In this document: in pieces, positions 8,101 through 20,000 of the stretch | Position numbering within the stretch: position 1 is the first letter of the stretch | Layout: every line of letters starts with the position of its first letter | From: Spirogloea muscicola | Lineage: Eukaryota; Streptophyta; Zygnematophyceae; Spirogloeales; Spirogloeaceae | Assembly: GCA_009602725.1 (NCBI GenBank) | Contig: WELB01000170.1 | Span: forward strand, 122,974 to 145,305 | Direction: 5' to 3' | DNA: 22,332 bases | Position numbers and translations under genes: made by a program | Notes under the pieces: generated by a model | Seen by the model: the letters and a program-made list of their open reading frames with translations, nothing else | What the model was told of the DNA's origin: nothing | The model's database searches: none

Positions 8101-11100
8101 GCAGTCAAGACTTGCACCTCATTGGTATTGTCACTGTGGTGAGCATGTTCTTCTCAATGCCACTGCGCAGCTTAATGAAGTAGCTTTGCTGAGATGTGAC
8201 CCCATGCGCAGATGGTTTGCAGAGGCAAAGGGCTTAAGGTTTAGGGTTTTAGGTCAGAGTTGAGGGGTTAGGGGTTAGGGGTTAAGGATTTAGGATTGAG
8301 GGTTTAGGCAGGTCAAAGTCGTTGGTCACAGGAAGGTCGAAGGTCACAGGAAGTTGCAACGCGGCTTTGACTGCAACATGCCAAGGCCTTTCTGGTGTGC
8401 AGAATATCCTGTTTGCAGTGTTGATAGCCATCTACCAGTGCTCGGGGTTGGCGCTCAAGATCAATAAGGAGCTCCTGGAAGAAAGGGCAAGAACGCAACC
8501 ACTTCGCAGGATTGGATCCTGGAGGAGGCAAATTGCTCTTCGTCGCGTGCCGCCCAGCTTGCACTTGCCTAGCCCTGAAATCGACTATGCTGCAGTTGCA
8601 AAGAGCCCTTGTCTCAAGCCAATGCCAAGCTTACGTGTGAGCAAATCTTCTGAAGCCCTTTGGCAATCTAAGCAATTGTAATTCCTCACTTACATGCAGT
8701 CGAAAATGCTTTGGCAGGCTGCTGCTTCAGTGTGCCATCACAATCAAGGCATTGTCTATTAGCCAAACATCACCTTGCAGATCACTTAGGCCAATAGAAG
8801 CTTATTAAGTTAATAGTTTGGGATCTACTACTCTATTTGCAGGCCAGCACAGGCCTAGTGATGCAGCAGATCGAACTTAGCTTTGTGGGCCTCACTCTCA
8901 CCTTGAAGAGGAGCAACAGGGCCCTTCTGGATGACATCTCTGGTTCATTCTTTCCTGGCAGAATGACAGCTGTCATGGTAAGACATGGAGCACCTAGCTT
9001 ATAAACATATGCGCCAACTTCTGAATAATGAAAGGCAATCTCAGTATTGCTGCCAGAGTCTCAAGCTATGGCAGCCCCTTATCATTGTCACAGGGACCTT
9101 CAGGAGCAGGCAAGACAACCTTTTTGGCAACCATTGCTGGCAAGTTGAATCCAGGCTGTACTTCGTCTGGAAAGGTCATCATCAATGGCAGCCCTGGCGA
9201 TTTGAGGACATACCGTCGTATCATTGGGTTTGTGCCACAGGTAGGACACCATTGCGTGAAGTCAATATCATGGAGCCTTGGCTGTGCAATATTGTCTTTC
9301 ACGTGACCAAATGTGATGTACATCTTACTACCACTTGTGCTGCGCAGGATGACATCGTGCATGCAAACTTGACCGTCGAGGAAAACCTATGGTTCAGTGC
9401 CAAGTACCGCTTGCCAACAAGTATGTCACACGAGAGGAAGGCAGAGATTGTTGAACGAACTGTCAAGTCTCTCGGGCTTGAGTCTATAAGGCACGCAAAG
9501 GTGGGCTCAATAGAGAGACGGGGTATCTCTGGAGGCCAGCGAAAGCGAGTCAATGTTGGATTAGAGATGGTGATGGAGCCCTCCCTCCTGATCCTTGATG
9601 GTACGTCCTTATGCCAGCATACTCTGCATTCTTGTACTGGGCAGCATACACACAAAACCTTCCTCTCCAGCAACTAGTATGAAGAACAATTTGGCTTGTC
9701 TGCTTGATATTGATGATACCAGCTGCGTGATGCCCCTATATCTTGACGGATATGACATCTTTTCTTACAGAGCCCACCTCTGGCTTAGACAGCACATCAT
9801 CAAGGCTTGTTGTAGAAGCACTGCAGCGCGAGGCTCGTAGGGGGGTAAATGTGATTGTGGTTCTCCATCAGCCCAGGTATGAATCTATAGATAATTTTTC
9901 TCTTGAGTGTGTGTGATATCGTCTTGATTAGTGACTGTTATAGAAAGTCGTTATGTGCCTTGCTGCCAGGTCCTTTTTCCCCCTCGTGGCCTGTCTAGCA
10001 TTCTATGCCTTGCAAGGCGTGCTGTGCAGTTTGTTGATGTCATTTGTTAATGTGTATCTGCAGTTATGCCATCTTCAAGATGTTTGACGACCTAATGCTG
10101 TTAGCAAGGAGAGGAAGATGCGCTTATCATGGTCCTCTTGAGGATGTGGAGCCTTACTTCTTGAAGCTGGGGTTTCCTGTAAGTATATGTTTCTGACTTT
10201 GCTCCTGTTACAGAAACTTAAATGTTGCTTGAGCCCTATACATTCCCTCGCCCTGGTCAGGTTCCTGGCCATGCTGCAAAATGCTTGACATGCTGAGTTC
10301 TCCAGTATCGGAACCTGCATGTATAAGCATTTGAGCAGTACCAGCTTAAAAAGTAGGTTGAGTGGAACACTCCATATTACAGCATCATGTAGCTGATCAT
10401 GTCTCGCCAGTCATATTGTCTGCATCTTACATCTCAATTTTCATGACTCGTAACCAGGTGCCTGACAGAATAAACCCGCCGGACTTCTTCATGTAAGCAT
10501 GCAAGACCTGCGTCTGCTAGATGTTGCTCTCTAAGTGCAGTCAGCAGTAGCATGGAGAGTTTTCATTGTCTCTTCAGGGAAACATATGAGGAGATTGTCC
10601 TGAAAGGCCACCTTCCAAAAGTTTTCTCTCGCAGGAGTGTTGACACGGCACTAAAAGCCCGCTACTTTCCAGAGAGCTGATTCTGTCGTCGAGTCCCGGT
10701 TGATTGCTTCGCAGCGACGTGTTGGAGGATCACGTGAAGTCGTCACTCGACCCTGACTTCGATGCCGGAGAACTACCTGCTCTCTGGTCGCACCATGTCC
10801 GCCATCAGGGCGGCAACACAACGCATACAGCCAGCAAGTCAGCCGTCAATGCTGATGTCCTGTCCCATCCTGAAGAAGCGACAACTATGAGCCACTTGCG
10901 GACGCCTCCGCGACCTCAACTGGCCCTCAGAGCAGACGACCACTGCTTGCCATTTGTCCACCCACTTGCGGGGCGCAGATTGTTTGATATGCAACTGAAG
11001 AAGATGCGGCAATCCAGGAGCATGAGCACGCCTGAGAACCTGACACGCAGGCTCATACTTGATACTGATGGCCAAGACTTGTGTACGCACACTTCTGATG

Positions 11101-12986
11101 GAGACGTGTCACTAGAACTTAGCCCTGCACTGACAGAGAGGACCTCTTTGGAGCTGGGCTCATCAAGCAGCCTGTCAAACTTTTGGCTGGTAGTGCGTGA
11201 ATGCTTAGCAGAGCGGCGTGGAAAGTGGGAGGAGAAGAAAGAGGAGATCAGAGACATTGTCATACCTGTCCAAGATAAGTCAGGACGCTGCACTCCTGGG
11301 TTCTGGAAGCAATTTGTGCTCATCCTCAGAAGGTGAGTTAGCCGCCTGTTGCTTACTTGGGTGACACAATGACTCTGGGTGCTTCTTTCTGTCTGCTCTG
11401 GACGGGTGCTTTACAAGTTCCAGTTCTTTCATGTTACATGCATATAGTTCATAGATTGATGCATGCCACCTTTTAGAAACTGCATTCTCATCAAAATTAA
11501 CATTAGAGATAGTTGACTCTTTGTGGCTGAACAGGTCAGCCAAGCAGAGACTTAGGGAGCCCCACGTGCAATTGCAGGACTATGTTATCCTTCTTATCAC
11601 AGGAGTTGCCATGGGTATGCTTGTCAAGATCAATGAAGAAACTCTGAGCTCAGCCATGTATCCCAATTGCTTACTGTCCATGAGTAAGTGCTTCTTTTCT
11701 CTTCTGACTACCTTGCAACACATTCAGGAAGGGCGTCCAGCATAGTCAATCTCATTTGATGTGATCATTCACTGGTCTAGGAGAGCAGATTTCACACAAA
11801 TATCACGCACTGCGATGTTGCTTTCACAACCTGCTGTCTTACGACTATCGTGCTTTTGCAGGCTTGGTGGCAATGATTGCAGGCTTGAGAACATTTGGTG
11901 CCGATATGGGCACTTTCTGGCGGGAGAGTGCGAGTGGCATCAATCGAATTAGCTTCTTCCTAGCCAAGGATGTGCTTGATCTCACAAATGTCTTTCTCAA
12001 GCCAGCTGTGTACCTCTCTGTCTTCTACTTCTTCACGAACGTGAGTGCTCCCACCCTCAAGAGATGGGCAACTATCCACAGATTCGGTGCTGACTCACTT
12101 GCATGGATGACAAACAACAGTAATTGCTTCTGCTCACTCTTTGCGTTGACTTGCCCCTGTTGTCTGCACAGCTGGTGAACTTGCACTGGCAATCATAATA
12201 TCTTTAGCATGTCTTCCGTGCATGTCGTTGGTCAATTGTGCATACTCAGCCTCATGTTGCACCACATGCAGCCACGATCCACTTTCACTGCCAATTACAT
12301 AGTGATGCTGGCACTCGTGTACACCTGCACGGGCATCGCGTACGTGCTCTCCATTGTCATGCAACCTGCTGCAGCACAGCTGGCAAGCGCCGTGTGCTGC
12401 CTGGTCTCGGCCCTGATCTCTACCAAGGGTCCATACGGTCTGCAAATTTTGTACCGGCTGTCATTCGCCAGATGGGCTCTTGAGGCTGGGGTGGTGATCA
12501 ATGCTGCAGAGTAAGTGACATCCTTGGGCACTGGTTGACCCAGGGCACTGGCTGACCCAAAGGCATTGTGAGTAAAGGTTTGAGAATTACATTAACGGGC
12601 TATAATTTGGGTCTACGTCACCAGCAGCCTGTGCAGGCCTCAGATTGCAGCAGGTTTACTTCTGGGCGTCCTGATGTGCTAGTAGTGAGGAGGTTACTCT
12701 GCACAACTCTTGAAGCACTAGTGCTAAGGCTGTAGAGAAGGTTACTATATTCTTATCGTAGTCCTCAGTCTATGCTCACTCAAAGCTTGCATGTATTGCC
12801 TGTGTGCCATTGGTTTGCAGATATTCTGGAGTGTGGGTGCTAACACGGTGCGCCGTGCTCTTGAATCGGCAGTACAACATCCGCAACTTCCAGTTCTGCA
12901 TGCTGGTGCTCCTCCTGTATGGTGCCGTGGCAAGGGCTGTGGCGCTCTGCTGTCTCTTCTTGTGCAATCGCCACAAGCAGCGATGA
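5191..12986 (+). CDS. ABCG28: ABCG half-transporter, plant ABCG24/ABCG28 type, 22 exons
   Basis: Proposed exons: 5191-5278, 5398-5466, 5786-5948, 6236-6306, 6498-6575, 6797-7009, 7292-7358, 7567-7701, 7898-7932, 8059-8138, 8403-8636, 8843-8977, 9094-9240, 9348-9600, 9771-9876, 10064-10178, 10458-10492, 10715-11332, 11535-11683, 11862-12040, 12272-12510, 12821-12986. They total 3375 nt, about 1124 aa, the usual length of this subfamily, with every junction in phase. Domains: signal peptide ([17 protein letters not shown]); N-terminal ectodomain with YCIEDYDDD; Cys-rich repeats ([43 protein letters not shown]); a membrane span near 325-346; ATPase with Walker [10 protein letters not shown] (457-465), Q-loop VPQ (505), ISGGQ (565-569), Walker B LLILDE (585-590), SGLDS and His622; a ~200-residue Ser-rich linker; and a C-terminal membrane domain ending in NRHKQR. 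All ATPase residues are intact, so the protein should be an active membrane exporter. The substrate is unknown. The first two introns are the least certain: an alternative joins 5191-5322 to 5815. Confidence 0.88.
5467..5785 (+). other. ABCG intron 2
   Basis: Phase-1 intron between the GC-rich second exon and the exon starting GGACACTGCC at 5786. Apart from the splice signals I see nothing in it. A second acceptor choice (5815) exists just downstream. Confidence 0.5.
6086..6145 (+). repeat. 30-bp tandem duplication in ABCG intron 3
   Basis: Copies at 6086-6115 and 6116-6145 of gtccgtcatgtgaagttcag plus atgtgcaggt, with two mismatches. It lies in the intron between the exons ending at 5948 and starting at 6236. 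Confidence 0.85.
8232..8309 (+). repeat. Degenerate telomere-like TTTAGGG/TTAGGGG repeats in an ABCG intron
   Basis: The tract contains TTTAGGGTTTTAGG, three GGGGTTA units in a row and GGGTTTAGG. TTTAGGG is the plant and Chlorella-type telomere repeat. It lies in the intron 8139-8402, with the G-rich strand as the sense strand, so the pre-mRNA could fold into a G-quadruplex. Directly after it ggtcacaggaag occurs twice (about 8325-8352). Confidence 0.8.
10493..10714 (+). other. ABCG intron with a phase-compatible alternative terminal exon
   Basis: The constitutive join AT|C GAC gives PPDFFIDVLE, matching the conserved plant PPDYYIDILEG. A second strong acceptor (tctcttcag) inside the intron starts an open segment at 10578-10680 that also joins in phase (AT|G GAA ACA) and reads [11 protein letters not shown]... 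to a TGA. Using it would give a ~708-aa protein with the ectodomain and ATPase but no C-terminal membrane domain. Confidence 0.5.
12511..12820 (+). other. Last ABCG intron, with a 17-bp tandem duplication
   Basis: Phase-2 intron (GA|A, giving AAEYSGVW). It holds a direct duplication of gggcactggttgaccca at 12526-12542 and 12543-12559 with one mismatch. Nothing else is recognised. Confidence 0.6.
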
Positions 12987-14070
12987 TGGCAAACTCAAGC
13001 CAACGTCAGCAAAACCTCGAGATCCTCCAAGCTAGTACCCAAACCCAGGCTGCGCTCTTCAAGTACAACATACGCTCAGATCAGATGTGCACATGGGAGC
13101 TGTTAAGAAGGCCACATTTGGCCTCGCCTATCCTCGATCAGGGGACGGCGCATGGAATGCCGTGGAAACATAACTGAGGAAAGCATATGAAGCCTGTGGC
13201 TAATGCCACCTGCTCGAGGTGGACAAAGAACGCGCCCATTTGCGGGCCAGCTGCCCATTCTGCAGCACCATGACACCTCGGCTTTGCGGCCAGCATGGCA
13301 TTATACTGAGGGCGCTCCAGACACAGGCGCAGCACACAACGCCCCGCCTGACGCTGAGCTTGATCGTCAAGATCATGGAGAGGCCACTGGGATGGTTCAC
13401 CCGCCCTTTGTTGGTCTAAGATCCAGCCCAAGAGCTTAAATCCCAAGCCCTTTGCCATTTGATCCTGACAATGACTTTTTCCTCTCTTTCTCCTCATTTC
13501 TGCTTGCATTCTTTGGGGTCGTCTGGGGCTCCCTGGCAATTCACATACAGTGGGACTCTGGCTGTCCCTCTCTTTTCCAATGTCCAACTTAGCATGTCAA
13601 GTGATACCGGGAGATCCAAACCAAAGATTTCAGATCTGCTTACTGCAGCCAGAGCCCTTCGAACAAGGGCACCTCGCCTGGGGGCAAGTCATCCTCAGCT
13701 TGACCCAAGGATCGCTCTGAGTGTGCCTGTGAGCCTCTATGGTCATGCGCAAGAGTGCATTCGACTCCGACCAAGCCTGTAGGCCTGCGGGCAGCCTGGC
13801 GAAGCAAACCAAATTGGCCCTCAAGGATACTGAAGGAAAATTTTTTTGAAAATGCCGCAAAGAAGAGTCGCATAAGCACGGGGTTGGATTGGTAATAAGC
13901 GTGTGTACTTATCTCGATGGAACGGATCTCAGCTCAATCAACCTCTTAGTAGCAAAACTGTTGTCGAAGAATCTCCAGCAGTTGTCAAACTCAAGCCCAC
14001 AGTGGTGCTTAGCACAAAGTAGTGTTGATCTTAAGGTATGGTTAAGAATGGTTGGAAAGCGCAGAGCAGG
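12987..14070. other. Convergent 3' interval between the ABCG and EDR2-like genes
   Basis: It must contain the 3' UTRs of both genes. Open frames on both strands (the longest about 149 codons on minus, 13138-13587) resemble nothing I recognise and show no splice-consistent extension. The 13200-13420 part is more GC-rich than its surroundings and could be a piece of mobile DNA, but I cannot support that. I find no clear TGTAA signal for either gene. Confidence 0.4.
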
Positions 14071-17000
14071 TCAGGGGGGAGGCGAGACGGCCGATGAGAG
14101 CTCAATCTTGGAGCACCGTACAGTTCCCAACAGCTGCTCGGCCGCATCATCCTCTCCGTCTCCCTGAGAAATAGACACAACAAGTGCACAATAATGACAA
14201 ATCCAGTGTTATATTTATGGCAAGCTTTGTAGAGATTGGTGTGGGCATTTTGCCTGCAAGCCGGAAGCTGAGAAAGAGAGCCTGACTTCCACGATGGAGG
14301 GGTGACCTGATGGTCATCAGTATGCACTAGTAAGCAAGAAAATAACAGAGGCCACTACGGATATAGCATGCTCAGCAATCAGTGCAGGAATTTATAGGTC
14401 ATGAAGCCAACGAGTCTTACACGGAGGAAGAAGCCTATGTCCACCACGAGGTGCTTCATGTAACCGAGGACAAGGGCCATGACGCCCTTTACGATTGCCG
14501 ACGACCCCATGCTCACATCGGCCTGCACCAGACATGCCGCCTATGAAGGCTGACCAGGGTTGAGCTGCTGGTTGTAAATAGAAGAAAGTTGTGACATTGT
14601 CCTTGCGCTACATGTGTTTCTAGAAGAGCTCAAGACAGAAATGACATCTGCGGGTAAGTGAATTGGACTGGCCAAATGAGTGGAATACACGGCTCAGATA
14701 CTCTCTGTACCTCAATGTAATTGTCACCGGCAAAGTACTTTATCTCCATGATCTGCCCCATTGGAACAGGGCGGCACCCCACCGCCTGCTTCACAATCCA
14801 TGACCCCTACGCAGATTCATGCCCTCAGGGCGTAAACCTTAAGTATTAAGGCTCAATCAGTACTGGATGTAACAGAAGCTTGACCATCTTGCCAGGGACC
14901 GTAGACCAGAGCCCTGAAGTCAATTTAGCAAGAGTCTGAATTTGAGCCCTCAGAAGACATGTAGGCAGAGTGCCACAGGACAGACCAACTACCTATTGAT
15001 GCTTAGTCAACAGACTATGAGTAAGTTGTCTGATGGAAAAGCCTTGATTTGTGACTTGAGACACAGCTTACACAGGATACTATAGCACCAACCGTGGCAC
15101 TCAAAAACCTGCAAAGGGATTGTGCACAAGTAAACACAAGGGGCATGGGACTAGAAAGGGCCTACATACCTCGCTGACAGCAGGCACGAGCGTCATCCGA
15201 CTACTTCTAGACATCTCGTCTGAACACACGAATTGGTGCAGCACGGAGCCTTCTGCTGGAGCCCGCTCCATTGCAAAGTAAAAGACGAGACTGTGCATCA
15301 CTGTAGTGCCTGGCACCTGGCAGGCTTGTTTGTGTCATAACATTATTCTCTGAGGATATACCAAAAACCCTACCTCCTACTTCTGAAGAGTCTTCCTATT
15401 ACATCTGATGATGCTACTTATTTTGGAACACGTGAATAGATGAGACATGACGCTAATCACATACAGCTCAATCAGTCCTCAGCTCAAATTCACATGCAGT
15501 CAGTAGGAATGGCACTTGCTGCTGGAGCCTGCATTCCCAGAGCTTACTGAGTCTCAAGTTCATTATGGAGTTGCTTGTGTGTTAGGGGTCAAAGAGCCGT
15601 GCCCAAATAAATTGCATACCTGCAGATTGATGACAAAGAAATATGCCTGCCTGTTCCTTTTCTTCATCTTCTGTAACATAAGTTTCTTCAGCACATTAGA
15701 AGGCCCATGTCTTGCTATTGGCATGCTCATGTAAGACCTGTATTATAATATGTTTCACCTGTATATACAACGGTATCATATATATTTCTCACAAGTAAAC
15801 AGTCAGGGCATGCAGTATCATAAGCTCCTCAGAATTCAAAGGGTTTTGCAACTCACTAGGCCAACCGCATGAGCCGCTTGCATACCTGAACAATGTTCTT
15901 GGACCTCCTGGCTACGTGAGAGATTGGAGTGGACACCCTGAGCCAGTCGACAGCAGTCAGCTCACACAACGGCTCACCCCCAGCAACCTGCACAAGGAAT
16001 CAACAGAGACTGCTCTCTTGAGCTCACATTTAGCTCAGTGTTTTCTATGTTCAGAAGACTAAGTGAAAAAGGGGTGCGCGCAGGTTGCAATCTCAATGCC
16101 CTTGACCATTATCTCATCTGGGCAGACAGATGTGACTGGCACAACGTCAACCAGACAAACCTCTGGCCTGCTCAAAAGCGCCAGTATTGGCAGGTTGGAG
16201 TGGCACAGCAGTCATGATCACAACAACGACTTGCTAAGCAACATTAATAGGAAATCCTGTACTGTCTACCAAGATAAATAGAGCTCCCAGAAAGCCAGAA
16301 CCCCTGACCGCCTGTCCCAACGCTGTTGGCCCTCAATTTGCCTTATAATCTACTCTTAACCCTCAGCAGCTAAGAGTCTTACCTCAGCCCTGCTCTTACA
16401 CGCCACAGTCTTTGTCCTCTTAGAAACTTAGCCATGACACTTAATCCTTTCCCTCAACCCTCCTTTACTGACCTTAATGTATGCAGCCATAGCTTCACAC
16501 ATTACTTCCAAATTCATGGATGACCCAATTGCCAGAAGGAGAGCGACTGAGGAAGTTTATCGACTTACCATGCTCTTGCCCTTCCGGAAGCGGAAGAGGC
16601 TACCAGGCGGCACACTCCAGCAGTTGCGTTCGCCCGTCAGCTGGCCCCTTCGCACGGACCCGTAACGGGACCGCCGTTCCGCGGCGGTCGTGGCAACCGA
16701 GGGCTCCCTGGTGAGCTTCCGCTCCAGCAGCGGGCTTGTCAAATCTGGGTGCATTGCATTACAATGTTGCGGTCAAGATGAAGAGGGAAGTTATGTGCAG
16801 TTATGACTTCATGAGTAGATCCCTTAAGATTTTCCGGGGTGGTATAGAGGATAGGCTTCTTAATGAGCTTCAAGTCATAGTGGCCACAAGAGCACAAGAT
16901 GTGTGAGAGCCAACAAGATGTTCCTTGGAGACTTGATGCTTTGCAGTATCATGTATCTTAGTCCATGAGCAAGCGAGCTCACTGCTACTCGTATCATAAC

Positions 17001-20000
17001 TGATGATCTCTTTCCTGATCTTCTGTTGTACTGCCACTGCTCACCAGTCTGAAGAGGGCTCGTCACACTGCCTCCACAAGGAGATGCCTGTACAGGCAGC
17101 ACCCACCCATGCAGCTCAGCTGTAGCCCTTGGTGTATTTGTATTGCAATAAGCATTGCTGTTGCAAAGGCATGAAGTGCTTGCCAATTCATGGATGCATG
17201 CACAATTAGAGAAATTTGCGCTTTGTCAAGGAATGGGCTTCAATCCGGGCAAGGGTTATCATCCATTATGGTTTTCATAAGGCTAAACGCACAGGCCAAT
17301 GTTGCTCACCTCGGACATCTCAGACAGCTGATCAGTGCGGCTGTCGAAGAACTCGTCCACATCGTCGGTCTCCAGGAGGGACATCCTGGAGGCCTCCTCG
17401 CGGACGCTCAGCGAGAGCGGCAGCGGCACCTGCTGCCCTTGCGGGACCAGGATCCTACGCACAACAGTCGAGCTTGGATTCATCTGCTGGGCTGCAAAGT
17501 ATTCTCGGAGACCTGCAGCATAACATTTGTAAGTAGAGAGCTGCTGAGTCTTAGGCTGAAATGACTTGGAACACACCTAGAAGTTGCTACAAGGACTTAG
17601 CAGAAGGGCTGGCCGTGGTGACCATCTTTACAGGTATGGCGATTACTGAAGAATGAGGGCACTTTCACAGCATCACTGTGCTATTAATGACAGATACAAG
17701 CATCCACAAGTGAACCATGATGGTAAACAACAACTAGCTAAATGACGACTCAATTCCAGTTGTCTTCCAGCTTGCGCAAGATCAGACCCTTAGTCAAGGG
17801 GCTCTGACCTGCCACTGTAGACAGCATGGTGTCTTTGAGCGTTGCTGCATATGAAGTTGGGCCCATGCCAAAGCACGACAAGCACGACGCAAAGCCACCC
17901 GCGTCCATCTCAAGGACGTATTCAACCAGCGATCGGGCTCTTCCTCCAGTGCTAGCACTCATCGACGAAATGATCACACCACCACCTGTTCAACAAGATG
18001 ATACATTGTGCATAACTCGTCACACTGCTGACAGTACATGTTGCTGCCAGATAAAGCCACCCATGGCTTGGAGGCCTTGTCACAATGTTTGTAAGATACA
18101 TATACGTGAAGACAATCATGTGACACTTAACCATACTACCAGACCTTAGAGGTCCATTTGTCCACTTATTGTTGGGCTGTTTGGCTTTTCTTATTCAGGA
18201 CAATAGTAGGATCAATTGCTTCTACTGCGATGTGAACGTACTGTCAATCCGGGCGCGCACATAGCGACAGCGAGCTGGAGCATGCCTGTGTTGGATGGAT
18301 CTAAAGAAGATCACTGCCAGCATCCACAGCACAAACGCAATTGGACATGGACGTGAGCGCTATGCTGCCGGCCACTATTTGCTCCTAGCTGAAGCAATTG
18401 ACTACAGACTTCTGCAGTATCTGGAGATTAAGGAATGCCTTAATTGAGAGGTAAGAGACATTGCAAGGGTGCAACAATGAGACCTCACAGTAAGAGCCGT
18501 TGTCCTCCCGCTTCCAGTAGCGGAAGATGCAGAGCTCTCTTTGACGGATGCCGCTGTGCCAAGCATAAGCATCGTAGAAGTAGCAGAGCACCTCAGTGTG
18601 GTTGGTATCATCAACTCTCAAAGTATCCAATCAAGAGTTGGGTTGACAAGTGGTAGGCAACTTAGACTAAAGCCTAAAGCCTCAATCCTCAGCCCTAGCT
18701 TGGCAAAGTAGCTTGACGATCCAGGCTATGATATTCAATTTTAGGTAATGAAGGGGGGTTGATAGGTGGAAGAAATTGCACTCACGGGCGGTTGAGGAAG
18801 ATTCGATGCAGAATAACATCAGAGTGGCCATCGAACTCCTCAATCACTTCCGCATGAGCAACCGTGGCATCCCACCTGGCCAAGGCAAGGCCAGAATGAC
18901 AAGCCAAGGTCATGAGAGGACCCAAGCAAGAGCAATGCTGATATTTAACAGATGGAACGACTCAGATTGCTATATTGAACAACTTTTTGGGCAGTGAAAC
19001 GATGAGACTGGGTTAGCTGTAGATGCAACACGCACTTAAGAAGCAGGCACCCAGTGAACTCTTTCACTTGAGAAAACCCGCGAGGGCCGAAGCACATGCT
19101 AAGACTAAACCAGGCCGGACTCCTGTGATGTAGTTCCCTGAACCTAAGGCCTACTCCTTGCCCGTTCAGAGCACTGAAAAAATGCATCCGAGCACCTGAC
19201 GGACACTCTCAACACGAGGGACCTAGGAACACAAGCTTCACTGCACTCATGGCCTTGATTAGGTGGCAAATGTAAAGTTTGCTTTTAACCTTCTAACCCT
19301 CTACTTATTGGCTGACTGCATTAAATTTGCTTGACTGCGAAGAACGAATGAGCTTTTCATCCATTTCAGCCAGCACATAAAGCACTCCTTGCCTGTACGC
19401 CCTTACTACACAGTCCAATCATGCCACAGACATAGTGCGACTGCTGGCAAACCGCTGATCACTTAAGTAGAGCTGTGAGGAGCAACATACTGCTTCCGGT
19501 CTTCGCCACAGGCCATGAGAAGGTGAAAGATGGCCTCTGGTGACGCCTTCACCACCCCAACTGACTTCACAACCGGCAGCTGCAAAACAAAGAACTGGGA
19601 CTGTTGGAGAGGGCACAATCAACGTACTGCTACCAGAACCAAGAGGTGGTCGATGTTGACTTTATAATGTATATGCATCATAATTTTAAAGTTCTCTATC
19701 TACCTTCTACAGAGCACATAAGGTCAGTCCTGCTGCTCCAGCTGTCCTGCAGGTTTTTGGAGCAAACAAGGCTGACCATGTTGCCTGCCTCTATCACCTA
19801 CGGGTTAGACAAATGTCATGGACGCATACAAAGTAAAGGACTATTAAAATGACTTATTTTAGCCACAGCATGAAGGTCTAAATTTATCAGTTACATAAAT
19901 GGTTAGAGACAGGACATGCAGTGGGTCGACACCATGATAGCATTGGCAGGTTTGGCAGTTACCTTTGTGAGACTCTTGGACCTTGTATCTGGTATTTCTT

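Noticed and set aside
8985-9677. 230-codon frame across the ABCG ATPase region
   Set aside because: It is a mosaic of introns and exons: Walker A is in another frame, and only the segment after 9348 is a true exon.
10704-11336. 210-codon frame as a separate gene starting near 10704
   Set aside because: It is the ABCG linker exon beginning at 10715; its first residues complete the conserved PPDFFIDVLE.
13138-13587. 149-codon minus-strand frame in the convergent interval
   Set aside because: No recognisable family, overlapping frames on both strands and no splice support. Probably 3' UTR or intergenic sequence.
16063-16281. 72-codon plus-strand frame
   Set aside because: It lies within an EDR2-like intron, antisense, with no family resemblance.
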